A DNA stretch of 64,000 bases from Planctomycetota bacterium (GTDB lineage: Bacteria; Planctomycetota; Planctomycetia; Pirellulales; Pirellulaceae). A program made the translations under genes and the position numbers. Where the stretch lies: assembly GCA_026692905.1 (NCBI GenBank), contig JAPLNL010000119.1:1-64000 (forward strand). Reading direction: 5' to 3'. Below the pieces are notes generated by a model. The model made no database searches. It saw only the letters and a list, made by a program, of their open reading frames with translations, and was not told the origin of the DNA. This document shows positions 9,297-19,053 of this stretch, piece by piece (positions within the stretch are counted from its first letter, which is position 1; each line of letters opens with the position of its first letter).

Positions 9297-12200
9297 CTAT
9301 GGAACAAACAAGAACTCATTGCAATTAAAAAGAACGCGGCAAAGCAATTCTAAGCCATGCCCACGTACAATTGGCTCGCTCTCCTTGAGCTCATCGAGGG
9401 TCGCGTTGCGATTCAAAGCCAATTGGTACGCGTGTTGGATCTGTTCCTCGATCTTGCTGCCAGCCTCGCGCACGACCCGTTCTGAAAATGCTTTAGACAC
9501 ATCGAGTGTGAAGCGACTATTCAATAGGTTTAACGCTTGGATCGGCGTCGTCGAGTGACGCCTCAATGCCGTGCTCTGTCCTGCGTCTGGGCAATCAAAG
9601 GCTCCGAAGACCGCCTCGGTTTCACGACGGATTTTATGGGCGTAGATCATACGACGTTGATTGTCCGTGGCTAGTTTTTCGATGGGAGCGAAACCGGAAA
9701 GTCCCCCTCGCTTGTCGAACATATCGAACCCTCGGCCGTACATCTTGGTATTCAGAAGCCCACTTACCGAAAGCATCGAATCGCGAAGGCTTTCGGCCTC
9801 GAGTCGACGCGACGGAAACCGCCACAGGAGTCGCGCTTCGGCGTCAGCGGTAGAGCCTGCGTTCGACGCATCCAAACGACTGCTTTGGCGATAGGTCGCG
9901 CTGAGAACAATTCTTCGGTGCATCTGTTTGATCGACCAGCCTGAACGAATAAACTCCGATGCTAGCCAATCGAGAAGCTCTGGATGGGTTGGAGTCATAC
10001 CGTTGTTGCCGAAGTCGCTCGGTGTATCGACCAAGCCGATCCCAAAGTGCCCTTGCCAGATCCGATTCACCATAACCCTGGCCGTTAGAGGATTTTGTGG
10101 ACTCGCAATCCAGTCAGCAAGACTGCGACGACGCTCCTGCTCCGGTGACTCCTTGCTCAATTGAACTTCGCCGAGCGCTGAAATGATGGACGGCAGCACT
10201 TCTTCTTTCGGTTGTTCAGGATCGCCTCGATTGAGCAATCGGATTTCGTCGGGGGCACGGAATTTACCTGCGAAGACCTGCTGTCCCATTTCGGCCAACT
10301 GGATTTGCTTTTCGAGTTCGGCTTTCTGCTTCAGCAGAGCATTGGCCTGCGCAGCGTCGATGGGGGAAAGGCCAGCCAGCGTGAATTCGGGGCCACGCGA
10401 TAGTCCCGCGATATGCGGTTGGCGATCGGTTGAATCGGCAACAAGCAGCCATTTATCATCGACGTGTACTTCGATTGCATATTCGATCGGCAATCGATCG
10501 AGGAACTTGCCGGATCTATCTCGACTCCAAAGAACTCGATCGATTTCTTGAGGTTCTGAAAACTCGAGCTCCACCCAGCCTTTGCCCGGCTCATTGGACA
10601 TCCAGCTTCGTTCGTTTCCGTATTGGCCATCGTTGATGAAGTTGGTTTGATGACGGTTGGGAACCACGGTATTCCCAGATGTCGTCACCTTGCAGCCCAA
10701 ACTGGCTAGTGCGATGTTCGTTCCGGCCGTATTCAAGACCTCGAGTTCATCCAGGCAGGGTTCCAAGCTGTTGGTGTTGAGTATTTTGAACCGCAATCGC
10801 GAGGCTCGAACGGGATGGATGCGATCGATGTTGAGTGGACCGGCGCCAGCGGTTGGACGCAGTGGAGCCGATTCAGCGACTTTGGTTAGTGAGTCGCTCG
10901 CTGGTCCTGCTTCCAAAGTAAACGACGTTGGTAGTCGATCGCTGAACTGGCCGGTGCGGTCGCGGCTCCAAACAATTTTTGAGATCTTGGTAGCTTGTGG
11001 GAGTTCGAATTGCACCCAACCTCGTCCTTTGGTGGATGCCATCCAACTGCGGGCGTTGCCAGTTTGACCATCGTTGATGTGCACTAATTTATGCAAGTCC
11101 GATTCGTTGCTGCCGGATGCTGTTGCATTCGTCCCGCTTGACGCGAGAGCAATGTTTCGCGGTTCCTGCTCGTCCGTCCAGATTTCGAACTCATCGATGC
11201 AAGGTTCGATGAGTCCAAGCGTTGGATGCAAATTCGAGTCGTGAATCGTGAACCGAACCAGCTTGGCCTCAATGGAATCGAACGACTCCGTATTTTCCTT
11301 CGCGTTGGTAATGCGACGAACGGTTCCAGGCTGAGCAAAAGGAATCAGCTTTGCTAGTTGTTCATTGGCCGCTTGGACTTGTTGCTTCAGAGGAGCAACG
11401 GCCCACTTGCGAGCCTCCGACTCTTCCGACCTAAGTTCGCGATCCTCATATTCAACCCCCGCAACAAAGGCTTGCATGGCGTAATAGTCCTTGGCCGTAA
11501 TGGGATCGAACTTGTGATCATGGCAACGAGCGCATCCAACACTGAGCCCTAGGAAGGTCTGACCGATATTGTTTACGATTTCATCGAGTGAGTCCTGTCG
11601 AGCCAGTCGGATCGAGGCCTCGTCTTTGCCGATTTGACCAGGTAGCAAAACCGATGCCGTAACCAGAAAGCCCGTTCCTGCATCTTGCCCCAATGCATCG
11701 CCAACGATTTGTTCTTGAATAAACTGATCGTAGCGCGTGTCGTTGTTGAAGCTGCGGATGACGTAATCTCGATAGGGCCAAGCATTTGGACGTTCTGTGT
11801 TGACTTCAAATCCATGTGTGTCGGCATAGCGAACGACATCGAGCCAATGCTGTGCCCAACGCTCACCGTAGCGCTCCGAGCCAAGCAATTCTTCGACAAC
11901 CCGTTCGAAAGCATCGGCCCGTTGGTCGCGAGTAAAGGCTCGCACTTGTTCAGGCGATGGCGGGAGTCCAATGAGATCAAACGAGACTCGGCGGAGCCAA
12001 CTGACGCGATCTGTTTCAGGGGACAGCGCAAGGCTATTTTCTTTCAGCTTGGCGACGATAAAAGTATCGATGGATTCGCTTGGTTGGGACGATGCAGATT
12101 GCGGTACCAAAGATAGTGGCTTAAAGCTCCAATGGTCGCGAGCATCTGTCAGCTTTACTCGATCCACGCCGTCAGGCCATACGGCCCCCTCGACAATCCA

Positions 12201-12560
12201 TCGAGTCAGAGTTGCGATTTCCGCGTTTGACATTTTGCCGTCAGGCGGCATTCGGCTGTCTTCGTCGTCCGAGTTGATGAATCGGATGAGGGCGCTCGTG
12301 TCGGGTTGACCGGGAACGATGTCGGGCCCATGATCATCGCCACCTTTCAACGCGGCTTGTTTGACATCCAAGCGGAGGCCGGATTCTTGTTCTGTTGCGC
12401 CATGACATGAATAACAGTGCTTCTCAAAGATCGGGCGGACATCGCGTACAAAGTCAACCGGCCCGTCTGCCACGACTCGACCTAGTGCCCCAAAAAGTAG
12501 AGCTGCCACTAAGCGAGCGGCAGCATGAAAACGACCATAGCACGACGCGCAAGCTAGCAA
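9297..12560 (-). CDS. PSCyt1/DUF1549/DUF1553 cytochrome protein with discoidin-like domains
   Basis: A large exported planctomycete protein of about 1,087 residues. A signal-like stretch (LVAALLFGALG, about 17-32) is followed by a c-type haem motif CYSCH near residue 48, then the DUF1549 region (about 155-350). Two regions resembling F5/8 type C (discoidin) sugar-binding domains come next at about 430-560 and 585-700, each with the pattern WSRDRTGQF/WSRDRSGKF and GRGWVQFEL/GKGWVELEF. DUF1553 fills about 820-1070. The start is uncertain: the frame stays open to 12872, but upstream sequence reads through a 54-bp tandem duplication of a genomic repeat and has no export signal. I chose the TTG at 12560; a GTG at 12509 is also possible. 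It forms an operon with the DUF1501 gene downstream. Confidence 0.88.
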   Translation of the reverse strand: MLACASCYGRFHAAARLVAALLFGALGRVVADGPVDFVRDVRPIFEKHCYSCHGATEQESGLRLDVKQAALKGGDDHGPDIVPGQPDTSALIRFINSDDEDSRMPPDGKMSNAEIATLTRWIVEGAVWPDGVDRVKLTDARDHWSFKPLSLVPQSASSQPSESIDTFIVAKLKENSLALSPETDRVSWLRRVSFDLIGLPPSPEQVRAFTRDQRADAFERVVEELLGSERYGERWAQHWLDVVRYADTHGFEVNTERPNAWPYRDYVIRSFNNDTRYDQFIQEQIVGDALGQDAGTGFLVTASVLLPGQIGKDEASIRLARQDSLDEIVNNIGQTFLGLSVGCARCHDHKFDPITAKDYYAMQAFVAGVEYEDRELRSEESEARKWAVAPLKQQVQAANEQLAKLIPFAQPGTVRRITNAKENTESFDSIEAKLVRFTIHDSNLHPTLGLIEPCIDEFEIWTDEQEPRNIALASSGTNATASGSNESDLHKLVHINDGQTGNARSWMASTKGRGWVQFELPQATKISKIVWSRDRTGQFSDRLPTSFTLEAGPASDSLTKVAESAPLRPTAGAGPLNIDRIHPVRASRLRFKILNTNSLEPCLDELEVLNTAGTNIALASLGCKVTTSGNTVVPNRHQTNFINDGQYGNERSWMSNEPGKGWVELEFSEPQEIDRVLWSRDRSGKFLDRLPIEYAIEVHVDDKWLLVADSTDRQPHIAGLSRGPEFTLAGLSPIDAAQANALLKQKAELEKQIQLAEMGQQVFAGKFRAPDEIRLLNRGDPEQPKEEVLPSIISALGEVQLSKESPEQERRRSLADWIASPQNPLTARVMVNRIWQGHFGIGLVDTPSDFGNNGMTPTHPELLDWLASEFIRSGWSIKQMHRRIVLSATYRQSSRLDASNAGSTADAEARLLWRFPSRRLEAESLRDSMLSVSGLLNTKMYGRGFDMFDKRGGLSGFAPIEKLATDNQRRMIYAHKIRRETEAVFGAFDCPDAGQSTALRRHSTTPIQALNLLNSRFTLDVSKAFSERVVREAGSKIEEQIQHAYQLALNRNATLDELKESEPIVRGHGLELLCRVLFNCNEFLFVP

Positions 12561-12657
12561 TTTGGATAGGAGATTCACTAGCTTGCGCGTCGTGCTAGGT
12601 AAACAAGCTAGCAATTTGGATAGGAGATTCACTAGCTTGCGCGTCGTGCTAGGTAAA
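12539..12657. repeat. GCACGACGCGCAAGCTAG repeats with 54-bp tandem duplication, array 2
   Basis: One unit at 12539-12558 is followed by two nearly identical 54-base units (12551-12604 and 12605-12657). Each unit holds GCTAGCAATTTGGATAGG and an inverted CACTAGCTTGCGCGTCGTGC copy. Because 54 is a multiple of three, the duplication keeps the open frame of the PSCyt1/DUF1553 gene. The remaining gap to 12995 holds no gene that I can see. Confidence 0.85.
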
Positions 12658-12995
12658 TTGGAACTCGCCGAAGCCGGGGCGCCGCTTGAAGGCGGTACAC
12701 CAGCGCCGACAAGTGTAGAGTGATGCAAGTGCTGGGTAGAATTGATGGCTTTGAACTCCACTTCGGCATTTTTTCCAGGCCACGGAACATCTAAGGGACT
12801 TTCCACCTGTCTATTGTAGCTGCTTTTTCGAAAGCAATCGGAAGCGAACAACCGGCTTTCGCAGCCAGACAATCGCTTTGGTACGGCGAGCCAGGAAGTT
12901 TACTATCGCCAAACGTGGATCCGTGGAGTAAATTTTGGCACGAACCCAAGGATCATAACCAAGATTTTCAATAAAAATAGGGAAAGAAAGCCGGA

Positions 12996-13406
12996 ATGCC
13001 ACTCACGACAGGTCCAGAAGACAAACAAGAAAAAATAGCTCCAGGTGCAATCGATGCGGATGCAAAACAGGAGTTTCTCGTAACCGATTCGGGACTTAAG
13101 TATCGAATTCTTCGCACGACAGACGGCAAGAAACCCACAGCGACCAGCCGGGTAACGGTTCACTACAAAGGCTGGCTAGATAACGAGACGATCTTCGACA
13201 GCTCGTATCGCCGTAACGAGACGATTTCGTTCGGTCTAAACCAAGTCATCAAGGGCTGGACCGAAGGAATGCAATTAGTGGGTGAGGGAGGAATGATCGA
13301 GCTCGACATCCCCTACCAACTCGGCTACGGCGAACGAGGCAGTCCAGGAGCCATTCCACCTAAAGCGAGCCTTCACTTTATCGTTGAGCTATACGACGTA
13401 AAGTAG
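12996..13406 (+). CDS. FKBP-type peptidyl-prolyl isomerase
   Basis: A 136-residue cytosolic prolyl isomerase with one FKBP domain (about 30-135). Recognisable blocks are SRVTVHYKGWLDN, TIFDSSYRR, FGLNQVIKGWTEGMQLV, GYGERGSPGAIPP and LHFIVELYDV. The aromatic pocket residues usually present (Y, F, V-I, W) are conserved. It has no signal peptide or lipobox, unlike many secreted FKBPs, so it is probably a cytoplasmic folding helper. The ATG at 12996 has GAAAG upstream. It stands alone, with an ABC transporter starting about 115 bases later on the same strand. Confidence 0.93.
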   Translation: MPLTTGPEDKQEKIAPGAIDADAKQEFLVTDSGLKYRILRTTDGKKPTATSRVTVHYKGWLDNETIFDSSYRRNETISFGLNQVIKGWTEGMQLVGEGGMIELDIPYQLGYGERGSPGAIPPKASLHFIVELYDVK

Positions 13407-13520
13407 AACTAAGCATATAGCCATCTGTTTTACGGGCAATTTAGCCAGCGGACCGAGGCCGTTTCGGTTGCGGTCAATTCGGCTGTAAGGAAACCAATTC
13501 TTCACAGATAATAGACGCCC

Positions 13521-14507
13521 ATGAGCCACGACCAAGACGAAACGGATCTCTACCGACACAAACCGGCCATCTTATGTCGCGATCTACGCAAGTCGTATCC
13601 GGGCAAGCCCGTGGTCGAAGCAGTGCGAGGCTTGAATCTCCAAGTCAATCGCGGCGAATGCTTCGGGTTATTAGGGCCCAACGGCGCCGGCAAGACGACC
13701 ACCATCGAGATCATCGAAGGGCTCCTGCTGCCAACATCCGGGGATGTGGAAGTCCTCGGTCGCTGTTGGAGACGCGATGGTGAGGCAATCCGACAGCGCA
13801 TTGGTGTCACGCTGCAAGAAACGCAACTATCCGACAAGCTGACCGTCCGTGAAACCCTCGACCTGTTCCGCAGTTTCTACCGCACCGGAATCACCGTCGA
13901 TGTGACAATGAAGAGTGTATCCCTCGACGAGAAAAAAGACGCCCGTATCGCTCAACTTTCTGGTGGCCAAAAACAACGCCTCGCAGTAGCCACAGCCCTC
14001 GTGGGGGATCCCGAGTTGCTGTTCTTGGATGAGCCGACCACCGGACTCGACCCTACGTCAAGGCGACAACTTTGGGATATTCTTCGAGCGATTCGTGAAC
14101 GGGGGAAGACTATCCTTTTGACAACGCACTACATGGATGAAGCGGAAAGGCTCTGCGATCGCGTCGCAATCGTCGATCATGGGCGAATTATCGCGTTGGG
14201 AACGCCTCGAGAACTCATTGCAAGTGTTGGCGGTGACCATATCGTAGAGTTCTCCGTCGCGGCCGAACAACACTCGCGCCTGGATGCCACCCGGCTTCAT
14301 TCGTTGGTCGATGTCACCAGCGTACGCGATGAAGTGGATCGTTGGTCGCTGAACTCAAAAATGGCTCACCACACGATCCCGGCACTGCTGTCCTATTTAG
14401 AAGCCGAAAATCTTGCGCTGGCTGGCCTAACGACACGCCAAGCTAGTTTGGAAGATGTCTTTGTAAAATTGACAGGACGCAATTTAAAGGAAGATCCAAC
14501 GGGATGA
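13521..14507 (+). CDS. ABC transporter ATP-binding protein
   Basis: A 328-residue ABC-2 type ATPase. Walker A is GPNGAGKTTT (about 52), the signature LSGGQKQR (about 147), and Walker B LLFLDEPTTGLD (about 166), with the switch histidine in TTHYMDE. The C-terminal 90 residues form the extra regulatory region common in multidrug and gliding-type exporters and end in LEDVFVKLTGR. Its TGA stop overlaps the ATG of the permease by four bases, so the two are translationally coupled and form one exporter. The substrate is unknown. Confidence 0.94.
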   Translation: MSHDQDETDLYRHKPAILCRDLRKSYPGKPVVEAVRGLNLQVNRGECFGLLGPNGAGKTTTIEIIEGLLLPTSGDVEVLGRCWRRDGEAIRQRIGVTLQETQLSDKLTVRETLDLFRSFYRTGITVDVTMKSVSLDEKKDARIAQLSGGQKQRLAVATALVGDPELLFLDEPTTGLDPTSRRQLWDILRAIRERGKTILLTTHYMDEAERLCDRVAIVDHGRIIALGTPRELIASVGGDHIVEFSVAAEQHSRLDATRLHSLVDVTSVRDEVDRWSLNSKMAHHTIPALLSYLEAENLALAGLTTRQASLEDVFVKLTGRNLKEDPTG

Positions 14508-15592
14508 CCCAGCCCTCAAGCTCCCAGCCCTCAAGCTCCCAGTTGCCGCCCCAACATCCTATTTACCATCTGGCCATGGCAAGGATCATGGAATTCTTAC
14601 GACAACCAGACGCAGTATTCTGGAGTTATTTTTTCCCGGTGTTGATGGTGCTCGCGCTCGGATTGGCGTTTAACAAAAGGCAAGAAGCACCAATGCTTGT
14701 GGATGTCGTCGACACACAACTTCATGAAAAGTTAAAGGAGTCGCTCAAGCAGAACTCGCGGATCCAACTCATGAACACCTCGATCGAACAAGCAAACATT
14801 CGTTTGCGCACTGGCCGAACCGATTTGTTGATCGAGAAAGCGATCGTGGACTCCGGTCATGTCTATGTTTTTGACCCGCTACGGCCGGAAAGCGTATCGG
14901 CTCGTTCCTTGGTAGACGACATTTTACAAAGATCGGCTGGTCGAAAGGACGCCGTCGAGGTCAGCGATCGTTCCTCTAGCGAGGTTGGAGGTCGTTACGT
15001 CGACTTTCTTGTCCCTGGAATTCTTGGGATGAACATTATGGGAGGCGGGCTCTGGGGGGTTGGGTTTGCCGTTGTGCAAATGCGTATCCGTAAAGTACTC
15101 AAGCGCCTCGTGGCCACACCGATGAAGAAGAGCCATTTTCTTTGGTCGTTGCTGGTAAGTCGATTGGTCTTTCAAATCCCAGGCGTCGTTATCATTTTGG
15201 GATTCGCATGGCTAACATTTGGCGTTGCAGCTCAAGGTAGTTTGATGGCAGCGCTTGCGGTTGTTCTATTGGGAGCTCTGACCTTCTCGGGAATCGGAAT
15301 GCTCGTTGCATGTCGCGCCAATTCGATCGAGATGGTATCGGGTCTCATGAATCTCGTGATGTTGCCGATGTGGTTGTTTTCGGGCATCTTCTTTTCTACG
15401 GATCGATTTCCGGATGCGATGCAGCCGGTCGTTCAGATTCTCCCGCTGACTCCATTGATCGGCGCGCTGCGTGCCATTACGTTGGAAGGCGCTGGATTGC
15501 TCGAGCCAGCGCAGCTCATGCGAATCGCAATTCTCGCAACGTGGTCGTTGGTCAGCTTTGCCGTCGCCCTGAAATGGTTTCGTTGGGCTTGA
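14504..15592 (+). CDS. ABC-2 type transporter permease
   Basis: The 362-residue membrane half of the exporter. It has one N-terminal transmembrane segment (about 40-55), a periplasmic region up to about 165, then five further segments to the C-terminus, the usual ABC-2 layout with the conserved block AMRAITL-like GALRAITLEGAG near 320. The first 20 residues contain a repeated PSSSQ motif encoded by a 15-base direct repeat. It overlaps the ATPase gene by four bases. After the stop, a gap of about 100 bases holds only a small GAAGTT-gaac-AACTTC dyad (15661-15676) before the convergent gene. Confidence 0.92.
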   Translation: MTQPSSSQPSSSQLPPQHPIYHLAMARIMEFLRQPDAVFWSYFFPVLMVLALGLAFNKRQEAPMLVDVVDTQLHEKLKESLKQNSRIQLMNTSIEQANIRLRTGRTDLLIEKAIVDSGHVYVFDPLRPESVSARSLVDDILQRSAGRKDAVEVSDRSSSEVGGRYVDFLVPGILGMNIMGGGLWGVGFAVVQMRIRKVLKRLVATPMKKSHFLWSLLVSRLVFQIPGVVIILGFAWLTFGVAAQGSLMAALAVVLLGALTFSGIGMLVACRANSIEMVSGLMNLVMLPMWLFSGIFFSTDRFPDAMQPVVQILPLTPLIGALRAITLEGAGLLEPAQLMRIAILATWSLVSFAVALKWFRWA

Positions 15593-15696
15593 GTCGAATC
15601 GCGTTGAATTAGCATGTAGGAGGTGTCTCATAGGAGTTCCTGAAGTGCCTCATACTCCAGGAAGTTGAACAACTTCGGCTGCGGAGTTAGCCTCTC

Positions 15697-18600
15697 TCAA
15701 CTCCATTTGCACAGCGAATGGATGTACTCAGCCGACCCATCTCGAACCCAACCATCCAATTGTGCAGGGTCTTTCATTTGCTGACCTCGCATCGTCTCCA
15801 CGGCGATGTACTCGCACCGAATTTCGGACAAGGTACTCATATCTCCCCAAAGTTTTTCAAACTGCGTCACAGGGAACACGTCCTCTTGCCCTAAACCCCA
15901 CCGTTTCTTCACATCCTTAATCGTAATGTAGGTCGGTAGTTTCGCCGCCATAGCCCGAACCGAATTTTCGACTTTGGCCGTGTCGCCCAAAGTAGTCCGA
16001 TCCAGACGAAATGCCCTCAAGAGTTGATCGATATCAATCCAGGTGGTCATCGACGAGTAAAAAGTCAATCCAAACTCATCTCGATCGTTGGGCATCGCCA
16101 TGCCCTCAAGCAGTCGGCGCTTGCCATCCACTACAGCCAATCCTCCGCCACGGTCTTCCATTCGTCTTCCAACCACCTCGAAACTCAAGCAAGCTCCAGA
16201 CTCAATATGTTTGCTCAAGATCAATGGGTTCAAGTTGGCTCCGAGCGTATCGATATTGTGCAACAGCAGATACCTCAACGATGGCCTTTCTTCAAGCATT
16301 CGATACAACAGACCATTGCGAAGCATATTTGGGATCTCATACCAGTGCCCAACGGGATGCATGCACTGCTGTGGTAGGTTGTCGGTATAGTCACTCCCCT
16401 CACCGACCGACTTAGCCCAGCCTAGGATGGCTGCATGTCCGCTCTCTCGCACTTTCTGTTGCTGTTCGTCGAGAACTTGATGAGCCATTTCCTCCCAAAA
16501 GAAACGTAAATCCCTGGCCGTTGGAATTGTCCGCAATCCGACCGACATTCCTTTGGACAATAGAACTTGGCCGGAGTAATGATAGTTATTCACGCTGGCT
16601 AAGTGCGTCTCGATCGGCGCATGCGTCATGTAGCCGGTCGTGAAGACATGCGGAACCGGACACTGATACAACTCGGACGATAAACGGCTTTTGGCCAAAT
16701 GCACTTCGATAAAACTGCGATGTTTGCCTGCGAACTTAGCAAACGGATGCAACCCCTTCACCACGCCCGCACCACCGGTCCAGCGAGAACCAACCCCCGC
16801 CGCCAGCGAAACCACTGCCACCTGGCCTGATTCAATCGCTTGCCTACCAAGAAATGCATCGTCCGAAGAACGCGAATAACGTGTTCCAATTTCCCGAAGA
16901 TCGATAATGTCGTTGAGAGAAATATCTTCGATCAACGTTTGCCGTGGCAGACGATTTTCCGAAAGTCCAATCCTACCCGACAGCAAGTCGTTTCGAATCT
17001 GTTCGTGTTGCGTCCTGTCGAACCCATTGATTCGCAACATTTCGGGCAATTGTGATTTTGTATCGCTATCGGTTTGCGTTTGCGGCAAAAGTCGATCGAG
17101 CAACCATCGTGCCCGTCCATCCCCTTCTCGACAAGAGCGATTCAATCGCATCAGCTCACGTTGCGACTGCTCGCTCAATTCGCGGATGTCTTGCCGAATC
17201 AGTTTGGGGGCCACAATCGCATAGTAACCATCCGGCATCGTCGCTTCGTCGGAACGTAGCATCTCGCACCAAGAACCACGATTATTGATCGCAAAATCGT
17301 AGACGACTGGATCCGTGGCAAATGGCAAACGTGTTTGCATTTCGCGTTTGGTTGCCACGAGTGTTTGCAATAACCATTGCCTTGCCTCCGCTTGAACCGA
17401 TGGTTCAAAGAAGAACCCCATGCCACCGCCGGACATACCACCGAGCATAAGGAATCCCCAGAATTGATCGCCCCAACGCTCCCGACATTGCTCGATCATC
17501 GAATCGGTGAAGCGATTGGTGCACCAGGGAATGATGGTTTGCAGTGGGCCTGTGAAATTCTCCGTTGTCAATTTAGCAACGCGGCGAATGTCTCCTTGCT
17601 CGAGAGCATCGACAATTTTTTCAAAGATGCGTTGTGCGTCGAGGCGAGCCTCCCATTCTTTTTCAGCTCGAACCAAGTACTTTTCGGTAACCATTTCTAG
17701 AATTGGCCCAACGTTCTGCGCCATCCCACCGTAAATCAGGATCAAACTATTCTGCAGCGCAGTTCGCGATGACTCGGAAATGCGATCGTCACGCAAAATC
17801 GTATGTTTCGGAAGCAGGCGACCACGACTGATGCCTGACTCAGGATCATCGATGCCGGCCAACATTCCTTCGATCCGTTTGATTCCTGGCCACACTCCAC
17901 CCGAGTCTTGCCAGCCACCGCCTGACCCGCCTAGCCACTCACCGAGGATCGCGCGGGCTGTGATCAACTGCTGATCCTGCAACTCCAAACCACCTACCAA
18001 CGCAGAAACTTGTCCGGTCGCTCGCATCAGAACAGCGATCAGACTCCCTAGCAAATTCGTGGAAACCGCCAGTCGAGATCCCTTTGGTATGTCGTTCACC
18101 TTGCTGACCAATTCCAGCCCCAATCCCTCTTTGCCAATCAGCGATTTGAGCAGCTGCGATATTTTCTGATGGCAACCTTCCATGGCGGGAGGTACAACGC
18201 CCGAAGCGATCAAGGCTGATTTGAGTAGGCCCAGGTAATCCTTGGCAAAATCAAACACATCATCGATTTCGGTGATTTCAGCTTCAACGCCAAGATCGGT
18301 GCTGACCAGTCGCAGCACAGGCCGGTCGATTACCCGTAGATAAGCTTCGACGGGCGGCCGCGTGCTTGCATCTCGCCCATAAACCCCCAAATCGATCGAA
18401 GCGTTGAGCACACGAGCTCCCTCGGGATAATCCATTCCGAGAAAAAAGATATCGCTCCAGCCAGAGTGCGAAAAATCCATTCGGACACTCGTCTTCTCAC
18501 AAAGGATAGGATAGTCTCCCATCGTTCCATCGCGTTGGTGCAGCTCTTTGTTCAAACGAAGCGGGTGCTCGCTCGGGTGGCCAATTCGGAACATCCATTG

Positions 18601-19047
18601 ATTTCCGCGAACGGTTCGTACGCTGCGGCGCACTTGATCCGCTAGAGTCTGAATGCCGAGCTGATGGTAAGCTCGCGAAAGTGCACTGGCGATCACCAGC
18701 GTCGGGCCCTGTTCTTTTTGAACCACGAGCAGTTGATCAATCGCCTCCGGAAAACGCCGAGAAAGAATATGTTGGTACGCTTCGTACGGCAGAAGTCCCG
18801 CTTGAGTCTCTGGAAATGTCTTAGGCAAATAGTAACGATAAATGGCTGACAAGAAAAAATGAGCTCGGACGCGATGGTACAAATTGCTGGCGTCTCGACG
18901 GAAGGCGTCCAATTCGGAGACGGCATTCAGCAATGCATCGGAGTCGAGTCCCATGCACAGGGACTCAAGTGTTCGGTGCCGAACCGACTCGTCCAAGGAG
19001 AGAATCGTTTCAATCCAGCGGTTTTCGGTTGATGTTTGCGAATTCAT
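15697..19047 (-). CDS. fused fucokinase-like GHMP kinase and UDPGP-like nucleotidyltransferase
   Basis: A 1,116-residue cytosolic protein. An N-terminal helical region (1-180) is followed by a GHMP sugar kinase resembling L-fucokinase. The kinase blocks are SVRMDFSHSGWSDIFF with VLNASIDLGVYG (about 190-225), the ATP loop PKGSRLAVSTNLLGS (about 320), GGGWQDSGGVWPGIK (about 376) and the third GHMP motif GGMSGGGMGFFF (about 540). From about 740 to the end a UTP-sugar nucleotidyltransferase-like domain shows LAAGVGSRW, KGLHPF and NIDTLGANLNP. The fusion could phosphorylate a free sugar and then activate it with a nucleotide. In known fucokinase/GDP-fucose pyrophosphorylase fusions the nucleotidyltransferase comes first; here it comes last. 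The start is six bases after a GalU-like gene, so the two are co-transcribed. The sugar is unknown. Confidence 0.8.
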   Translation of the reverse strand: MNSQTSTENRWIETILSLDESVRHRTLESLCMGLDSDALLNAVSELDAFRRDASNLYHRVRAHFFLSAIYRYYLPKTFPETQAGLLPYEAYQHILSRRFPEAIDQLLVVQKEQGPTLVIASALSRAYHQLGIQTLADQVRRSVRTVRGNQWMFRIGHPSEHPLRLNKELHQRDGTMGDYPILCEKTSVRMDFSHSGWSDIFFLGMDYPEGARVLNASIDLGVYGRDASTRPPVEAYLRVIDRPVLRLVSTDLGVEAEITEIDDVFDFAKDYLGLLKSALIASGVVPPAMEGCHQKISQLLKSLIGKEGLGLELVSKVNDIPKGSRLAVSTNLLGSLIAVLMRATGQVSALVGGLELQDQQLITARAILGEWLGGSGGGWQDSGGVWPGIKRIEGMLAGIDDPESGISRGRLLPKHTILRDDRISESSRTALQNSLILIYGGMAQNVGPILEMVTEKYLVRAEKEWEARLDAQRIFEKIVDALEQGDIRRVAKLTTENFTGPLQTIIPWCTNRFTDSMIEQCRERWGDQFWGFLMLGGMSGGGMGFFFEPSVQAEARQWLLQTLVATKREMQTRLPFATDPVVYDFAINNRGSWCEMLRSDEATMPDGYYAIVAPKLIRQDIRELSEQSQRELMRLNRSCREGDGRARWLLDRLLPQTQTDSDTKSQLPEMLRINGFDRTQHEQIRNDLLSGRIGLSENRLPRQTLIEDISLNDIIDLREIGTRYSRSSDDAFLGRQAIESGQVAVVSLAAGVGSRWTGGAGVVKGLHPFAKFAGKHRSFIEVHLAKSRLSSELYQCPVPHVFTTGYMTHAPIETHLASVNNYHYSGQVLLSKGMSVGLRTIPTARDLRFFWEEMAHQVLDEQQQKVRESGHAAILGWAKSVGEGSDYTDNLPQQCMHPVGHWYEIPNMLRNGLLYRMLEERPSLRYLLLHNIDTLGANLNPLILSKHIESGACLSFEVVGRRMEDRGGGLAVVDGKRRLLEGMAMPNDRDEFGLTFYSSMTTWIDIDQLLRAFRLDRTTLGDTAKVENSVRAMAAKLPTYITIKDVKKRWGLGQEDVFPVTQFEKLWGDMSTLSEIRCEYIAVETMRGQQMKDPAQLDGWVRDGSAEYIHSLCKWS

Positions 19048-19053
19048 TGGATA

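Noticed and set aside
12561-12872. A longer N-terminus for the PSCyt1/DUF1553 protein starting at 12872.
   Set aside because: The extra residues translate the duplicated genomic repeat and unremarkable sequence, and no export signal is found at that start.
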